Below are positions 22,200-26,162 of a stretch of DNA of 26,162 nucleotides, piece after piece. Both the position numbers and the translations under genes were made by a program. Origin of the DNA: CAIWHR01 sp035541655 (GTDB lineage: Bacteria > Pseudomonadota > Gammaproteobacteria > Burkholderiales > Casimicrobiaceae); NCBI GenBank assembly GCA_035541655.1, contig DATKMY010000159.1, positions 1-26,162 on the forward strand. The letters are read 5' to 3'. The number at the start of each line of letters is the position of its first letter. Positions within the stretch are counted from its first letter, which is position 1. The notes beneath the pieces were generated by a model that saw only the letters and a list, made by a program, of their open reading frames with translations, did not search any database and was not told the DNA's origin.

Positions 22200-24715
22200 A
22201 CACGCTGCGGCTCGCGCTGCGGATGCTCGCGCGCGACTGGCGCGCGGGCGAGCTCACGGTACTGGTCGCCGCGCTAATGCTCGCGGTGGCGAGCATCGGG
22301 ACCGTCGGGTTCTTCGCCGATCGTGTGAAGGCTGCCCTGGGGCAGCAGGCGAACCTGCTGCTTGGCGCCGACGTGCTGATCTCCGCCGATCGACCGCTGC
22401 CCGACACGTACGCGGCGGAGGCTTTGAGGCGCGGTCTCGTTGCGACGCCCGCGCTCAAGTTCAACAGCATGGTGCAGCGTGCCGGCACGGACGCGGGCGG
22501 TCCCGGCGCGGTGCTCGCCGACGTGAAGGCGGTCTCTTCGGGCTATCCGCTGCGTGGCTCGATCGTGCTGGTCGACAACGCGGAAGAGCGCGGCGTCCGC
22601 GCCGCAGGCATTCCACCGCGCGGCGAAGCTTGGCCCGACGCGCGACTCGCCGCGCGCCTCGGCGCGAAGGCGGGCGATTCGCTCGCAGTCGGCGATGCGA
22701 CGCTCAAGGTGACGGCCGTCGTGCTGCAGGAGCCGGAGGTCGCGAGCGGCATCCTCGCGATCGCGCCGAGACTTCTGATCAATCTCGACGACGTTCCGGC
22801 GACGAACCTCATGCAGCCCGGCAATCGCGCGGTCTACCGATTGCTGGTGGCCGATCTCTCGAAGCGCGACGCGTTGAATCCCTACCTCGACTGGCTGCAG
22901 CGCACGCTGCAACCGGGACAGAAAATGGAGAACGTGCGCGACCTGCGTCCCGAGGTGCGCCAGACGCTCGAACGCGCGGAGAAGTTCCTCGGCCTTTCGG
23001 CGCTTGTCGCGGTGATCCTCGCTGCGGTCGCCGTCGCTCTCGCCGCATCGCGCTACCTGCGTCGCCATCTCGATGCCGCGGCGATGCTGCGCTGCTTCGG
23101 CGCGTCGCGGCGGCGGGCGCTGGCGCTCTTCGTGCTGCAGTTCGGCACGATGGGTCTCGCCGCGAGCGCAGCCGGGATTGCCGTCGCGCTGGGTGGCCAG
23201 CAGCTGCTCGTGCTGCTGCTCGCGTCGATCACGGCGACCGACCTTCCTGCGCCCGGCGCTCTGCCTGCGCTCACGGCATTCGGCACGGGTGTGCTGCTGC
23301 TGTTCGGTTTCGCGCTGCCGCCGTTGATTGCGCTCGCCGGCGTTCCGCCGCTCCGCGTGCTCCGGCGAGATCTGCCGCGTCCGCGGGCGGGCGGTGTGGC
23401 GGCGTATCTGCTCGGTGCCGCTGTGATCGCGGTGCTGATCGCCGGGCAGGCGCAGGACGCCACCGCGGGCCTGATCATGGTCGGCGGAATCGGCGGATTG
23501 CTGGCGGTGGCTGCGGCAGCGGCGTGGCTGCTGATCGTTCTGCTGAAGCGACTCCCCCAGCGCGGCGTAACGTGGCGCTACGGTCTCGCAAACCTGCGCC
23601 GCCGCCCGCTCGCCTCGAGTCTGCAGATCGGCGCGCTCGCGCTGGGCCTGATGGCGCTGTTGCTCCTCACCGTCGTGCGCGGCGACCTGATGCGGAACTG
23701 GCGCGCGAGCCTGCCCCCCGACGCGCCGAATCACTTCGTCGTCAACGTGCTGCCCGATCAGGTCGAAGGCGTGCGCGCGGCGCTGAAGACGGCGACGGGA
23801 TCCGACACTCCGTTCTATCCGATGGTTCGCGGGCGGCTCGTCGAGGTGAACGGCGCGCGCCTCGACACCGCGAAGTACGAGGATCTGCGCGCACGGCGGC
23901 TTGCGGAGCGCGAGTTCAATCTCTCGTGGAGCGCCGAGATGCCGCGCACCAATCGCCTTGCCTCGGGCAAGTGGTTCGACGGAGCGACGGGGGTGGCGGC
24001 GGGGATCTCGATGGAGAAGGGGATCGCCGACTCGCTCCAGTTGAAGCTCGGCGACACGCTGACTTACGACATCGCCGGTGTTCCGGTTACCGCGAAGATC
24101 ACCAGCTTGCGCAAGGTCGACTGGGACAGCTTCCGGCCGAACTTCTTTACGCTCTTCGCGCCTGGCGTGCTCGAGGCGATGCCGCAGACCTACCTCGGCG
24201 CCGTGCGCCTCTCCGAGGGCGCGCAGTCGGTCGCGTTCCTCTCCGCGCTCGTTCAGCAGTATCCGAACGTCCTCGCGATCGACGTCGGCGAGATCATGCG
24301 TCAGGTGCAGGCGATCATCGAGCAGGTGTCGAGAGCCGTCGAGTTCGTGTTCCTGTTCACTCTGGCGGGCGGTCTGCTCGTGCTGCAGGCGGCGATCGCC
24401 GCGACGCAGGACGAGCGGCGCTTCGACGCGGCGATCCTGCGTACGCTGGGCGCATCGCGCTCGCAGCTCTCCGCCGCGCAGATCGCCGAATTCCTGGTGC
24501 TCGGCGCACTCGCGGGCTTGCTCGCCGCCGCGGGCGCGACGGCGACCGGATACGTGCTTTCCGATCGCGTGTTCCAGATCCCGTTCTCGACGAACCCGAT
24601 GGTCTGGCTGCTCGGCATCGGCGGCGGCGCGCTTACGGTGACGCTCGCCGGCTGGCTCGGAACGCGCGGGATGCTGCGGCTGCCGCCCCTTGCGGTGATT
24701 CGTCAACTCGGCTGA
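22196..24715 (+). CDS. ybbP: ABC transporter permease YbbP (FtsX-like, double)
   Basis: An 839-residue permease with the ten-helix YbbP layout. There is one helix near residue 22-40, a large periplasmic domain (about 45-255), a first FtsX-like unit (about 262-390), a pair of hydrophobic helices (about 395-450), a second periplasmic domain (about 500-690) and a second FtsX unit (about 705-830). The motifs RCFGASRRRALALF and LRTLGASRSQLSAAQ are the paired FtsX cytoplasmic loops. The N-terminal LALRMLARDWRAGELTVLV is typical. It works with YbbA, to which it is translationally coupled. Length is close to E. coli YbbP (804). A perfect inverted repeat spans its stop codon. Confidence 0.92.
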   Translation: MNTLRLALRMLARDWRAGELTVLVAALMLAVASIGTVGFFADRVKAALGQQANLLLGADVLISADRPLPDTYAAEALRRGLVATPALKFNSMVQRAGTDAGGPGAVLADVKAVSSGYPLRGSIVLVDNAEERGVRAAGIPPRGEAWPDARLAARLGAKAGDSLAVGDATLKVTAVVLQEPEVASGILAIAPRLLINLDDVPATNLMQPGNRAVYRLLVADLSKRDALNPYLDWLQRTLQPGQKMENVRDLRPEVRQTLERAEKFLGLSALVAVILAAVAVALAASRYLRRHLDAAAMLRCFGASRRRALALFVLQFGTMGLAASAAGIAVALGGQQLLVLLLASITATDLPAPGALPALTAFGTGVLLLFGFALPPLIALAGVPPLRVLRRDLPRPRAGGVAAYLLGAAVIAVLIAGQAQDATAGLIMVGGIGGLLAVAAAAAWLLIVLLKRLPQRGVTWRYGLANLRRRPLASSLQIGALALGLMALLLLTVVRGDLMRNWRASLPPDAPNHFVVNVLPDQVEGVRAALKTATGSDTPFYPMVRGRLVEVNGARLDTAKYEDLRARRLAEREFNLSWSAEMPRTNRLASGKWFDGATGVAAGISMEKGIADSLQLKLGDTLTYDIAGVPVTAKITSLRKVDWDSFRPNFFTLFAPGVLEAMPQTYLGAVRLSEGAQSVAFLSALVQQYPNVLAIDVGEIMRQVQAIIEQVSRAVEFVFLFTLAGGLLVLQAAIAATQDERRFDAAILRTLGASRSQLSAAQIAEFLVLGALAGLLAAAGATATGYVLSDRVFQIPFSTNPMVWLLGIGGGALTVTLAGWLGTRGMLRLPPLAVIRQLG

Positions 24716-24743
24716 TCGCGGCGAAGAGCGGCGTCCGCGATCA
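24713..24743. terminator. Inverted repeat at the ybbP stop codon, possible terminator
   Basis: TGATCGCGG (24713-24721) and CCGCGATCA (24735-24743) form a perfect 9-bp inverted repeat with a 13-nt loop, starting at the ybbP stop codon. It lies between convergent genes (ybbP and the lyase). There is no T-run, so it may be a weak bidirectional terminator or an RNA-end stabiliser. Confidence 0.4.
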
Positions 24744-24772
24744 CTTCGCGCGAGGAGTCGTGCTCTTGGCTG

Positions 24773-25738
24773 TCAGCCCGGACGCGCTGGCGCGTTCCCC
24801 TGCTGCGTCAACGACGCCGGCAGCGGATAACGCCGATCCGACGGCCCGGCCTTCATGACTTGGCCCGGGACGTCGTGCTCCACGATCGCCGGCAGGTCGC
24901 GCGCGACGGCCAGCAGCTTCTCGAGATCGACGCCGGTGTCGTAGCCCATGGTCTCGAACATGTGGACCAGGTCCTCGGTGCAGACGTTGCCCGTCGCGCC
25001 GGGCGCGAACGGGCAGCCGCCCAGGCCTCCGAGCGATGCGTCGAAGCGATCGATCCCGACGTCGATCGCAGCGAGCGCGTTCGCGAGCCCCATGCCGCGC
25101 GTGTTGTGGAAGTGAGCCGTGATCTGCATCGCCGGCGCCCGCGCGCGCACCGCCTCGCAGAGCTCGGCCACCTGCGCGGGATTCGCCATGCCCGTCGTAT
25201 CGCAGAGCGACACGCCGCCGATGCCCATCTGCCGGTAGCGGTCGACGAGGTCCAGGACGCGTGCAACCGGCACGTCGCCGTCGAAGGGGCAGCCGAACGC
25301 CGTCGACAGCGCGACGTTGACCGCCGCTTTGCTGCCGGCGGCGATCTTCATGATCTCCGCGAAAGCGATGAGCGACTGCTCCGGCGTCATGCGCAGGTTG
25401 GCACGGCCATGGCTGTCGCTTGCCGACATCACGAGGTTGATCTCGTCGACGCCGCAGGCCAGCGCACGTTCGCAGCCGCGCGCGTTCGGAACGAGCGCCG
25501 CATAGACGACGCCCGGCACGCGGTCGATGGCGGTCATCACCTTCTCGGCGTCGGCGAGCGCCGGAATCGCCTTGGGCGAGACGAACGACGTCACCTCGAT
25601 CTTCGCGAGCCCGGTCCGCGACAGCCGATTGACGAGATCGATCTTCTGCTCGGTCGGGATGAACTTCGGCTCGATCTGGAAACCGTCCCGGACCGAGACT
25701 TCCTGGATGTAAAGACGCGTACCCTCGGGCTTTCTCAT
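24773..25738 (-). CDS. Hydroxymethylglutaryl-CoA lyase family protein
   Basis: A 321-residue HMGL-like TIM-barrel lyase. HMG-CoA lyase splits HMG-CoA to acetyl-CoA and acetoacetate in leucine breakdown. Visible motifs are VSVRDGFQIEP (catalytic Arg-Asp), TSFVSPKAIPALADA, the metal-binding TAHFHNTRGMGLAN with two His, and the active-site loop GGCPFAPGATGNVCTEDLVHMF with the catalytic Cys. ATG 25738 follows GGAGA by 6 nt. The motif VRDGFQ differs slightly from the usual PRDGLQ. Its operon partner is a CaiB/BaiF CoA-transferase 20 bp upstream, not leucine-pathway genes, so another short 3-hydroxy-acyl-CoA substrate is possible. Family firm, substrate not. Confidence 0.9.
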   Translation of the reverse strand: MRKPEGTRLYIQEVSVRDGFQIEPKFIPTEQKIDLVNRLSRTGLAKIEVTSFVSPKAIPALADAEKVMTAIDRVPGVVYAALVPNARGCERALACGVDEINLVMSASDSHGRANLRMTPEQSLIAFAEIMKIAAGSKAAVNVALSTAFGCPFDGDVPVARVLDLVDRYRQMGIGGVSLCDTTGMANPAQVAELCEAVRARAPAMQITAHFHNTRGMGLANALAAIDVGIDRFDASLGGLGGCPFAPGATGNVCTEDLVHMFETMGYDTGVDLEKLLAVARDLPAIVEHDVPGQVMKAGPSDRRYPLPASLTQQGNAPARPG

Positions 25739-25758
25739 GCTGTTCTCCGATTTCTGGT

Positions 25759-26162
25759 TCAGACGACGCCCTGCGCGCGCAGCTCCGCGAGCTTCTGCTC
25801 GCCGATGCCGATCGACGCGAGCACCGATGCGGTGTGCTCGCCGAGCCCCGGCCCGAGCCATCGCGTCGTACCGGGCGTTTCGGACAGCTTCGGGACGATG
25901 CCGGGGAAGTCGATCGGCGTGCCGTCGGGGAGCGGGTAGCGCTGGATCATGTCGCGCGCGCGGTAATGGGGATCCTCGAAGATGTCGGCCGCAGTGTAGA
26001 TGCGTCCGCTCGGAACTTCCGCCTCGTCCAGCGTCGCGAGCACCTGTTCGAGGTCGTGCTGGCGCGTCCAGTCGCTGATCGCGCCGTCCAGGAGATCGGT
26101 GTGCTGGGCGCGGCCGTCGTTCCGCGCGAAGCGCGGATACTCGGCGAGGTCGCTGCGGCCGA
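25759..26162 (-). CDS. CaiB/BaiF (family III) CoA-transferase, C-terminal part, cut by window edge
   Basis: This is the last 134 or so codons of a family III CoA-transferase whose start lies beyond the right edge. The frame is open from 26162 to the stop at 25759-25761. Recognisable are the RFARNDGRAQH block, DLEQVLATLDEAEVPSGRIYTAADIFEDPHYRARDM (given in outline: EAEVPSGRIYTAADI, DPHYRARDM) and the C-terminal GPGLGEHTASVLASIGI. The catalytic Asp is outside the window. It is the upstream partner of the HMG-CoA-lyase-like gene; a transferase that activates an acid and a lyase that cleaves its CoA ester make a sensible pathway pair. The acid is unknown. Confidence 0.88.
   Translation of the reverse strand, partial: GRSDLAEYPRFARNDGRAQHTDLLDGAISDWTRQHDLEQVLATLDEAEVPSGRIYTAADIFEDPHYRARDMIQRYPLPDGTPIDFPGIVPKLSETPGTTRWLGPGLGEHTASVLASIGIGEQKLAELRAQGVV

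Noticed and set aside
22274..24706. An 810-codon open frame antisense to ybbP, and a 742-codon frame shifted within it
   Set aside because: Both are rich in Arg, Ala and Gln with no recognisable domain. They are by-products of high GC and of the codon bias of ybbP, which is clearly the real gene.

Overview
The window looks like chromosomal DNA from a GC-rich Gram-negative proteobacterium, most likely a betaproteobacterium. The gene families point that way (HldD for LPS heptose, LplT, RlmD, MnmH, TesA-YbbA-YbbP), as do groupings such as tsaB-rimI-udg and hldD-comEA-cysM-exonuclease. I infer this from gene content alone; there is no rRNA or marker search behind it.

Layout. Positions 1-604 are the edge of an integrated element: the N-terminal part of a tyrosine integrase, running off the left end, beside the 3' end of a tRNA-Ser(UGA) gene (605-694). 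Positions 850-18179 are ordinary chromosome. They hold a Bax-inhibitor-like membrane protein; rlmD (minus) divergent from tsaB-rimI-udg4; a lemA-TPM-TPM envelope group; lplT (minus) divergent from alr-hldD; two tandem comEA-like genes; cysM and a DnaQ-like exonuclease; a DUF1800-DUF1501 export pair; and mnmH-phzF. About 19328-20760 is a complete IS110-family insertion sequence. It lies between tesA and mnmH, two genes that read in the same direction and would otherwise be about 50 bp apart. Beyond it are tesA (minus) divergent from ybbA-ybbP (plus), an HMG-CoA-lyase-family gene, and the 3' part of a CaiB/BaiF CoA-transferase running off the right end.

How the genes work together. TsaB (tRNA t6A), RimI (S18 acetylation), RlmD (23S m5U) and MnmH (tRNA selenouridine) are translation-modification functions. 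Alr and HldD feed peptidoglycan and LPS core synthesis, and LplT moves lysophospholipids. The two ComEA-like proteins are exported helix-hairpin-helix DNA-binding proteins. YbbAP with TesA is a conserved envelope/lipid neighbourhood. The lyase and CoA-transferase form a short acyl-CoA catabolic operon.

Two observations stand out. First, the roughly 200-bp leader of the IS110 transposase has the hallmarks of a bridge/seek RNA. It contains a 9-nt copy of the element's right end, a 9-nt complement of the right insertion junction, and an 8-nt complement of the predicted circle junction, among several competing hairpins. Second, the family-4 uracil-DNA glycosylase next to rimI begins with a short peptide resembling the N-terminal clamp-loader-binding peptide of the DNA polymerase III psi subunit (HolD). 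In enterics HolD is itself encoded next to rimI. This suggests a glycosylase tethered to the replisome by a flexible linker.
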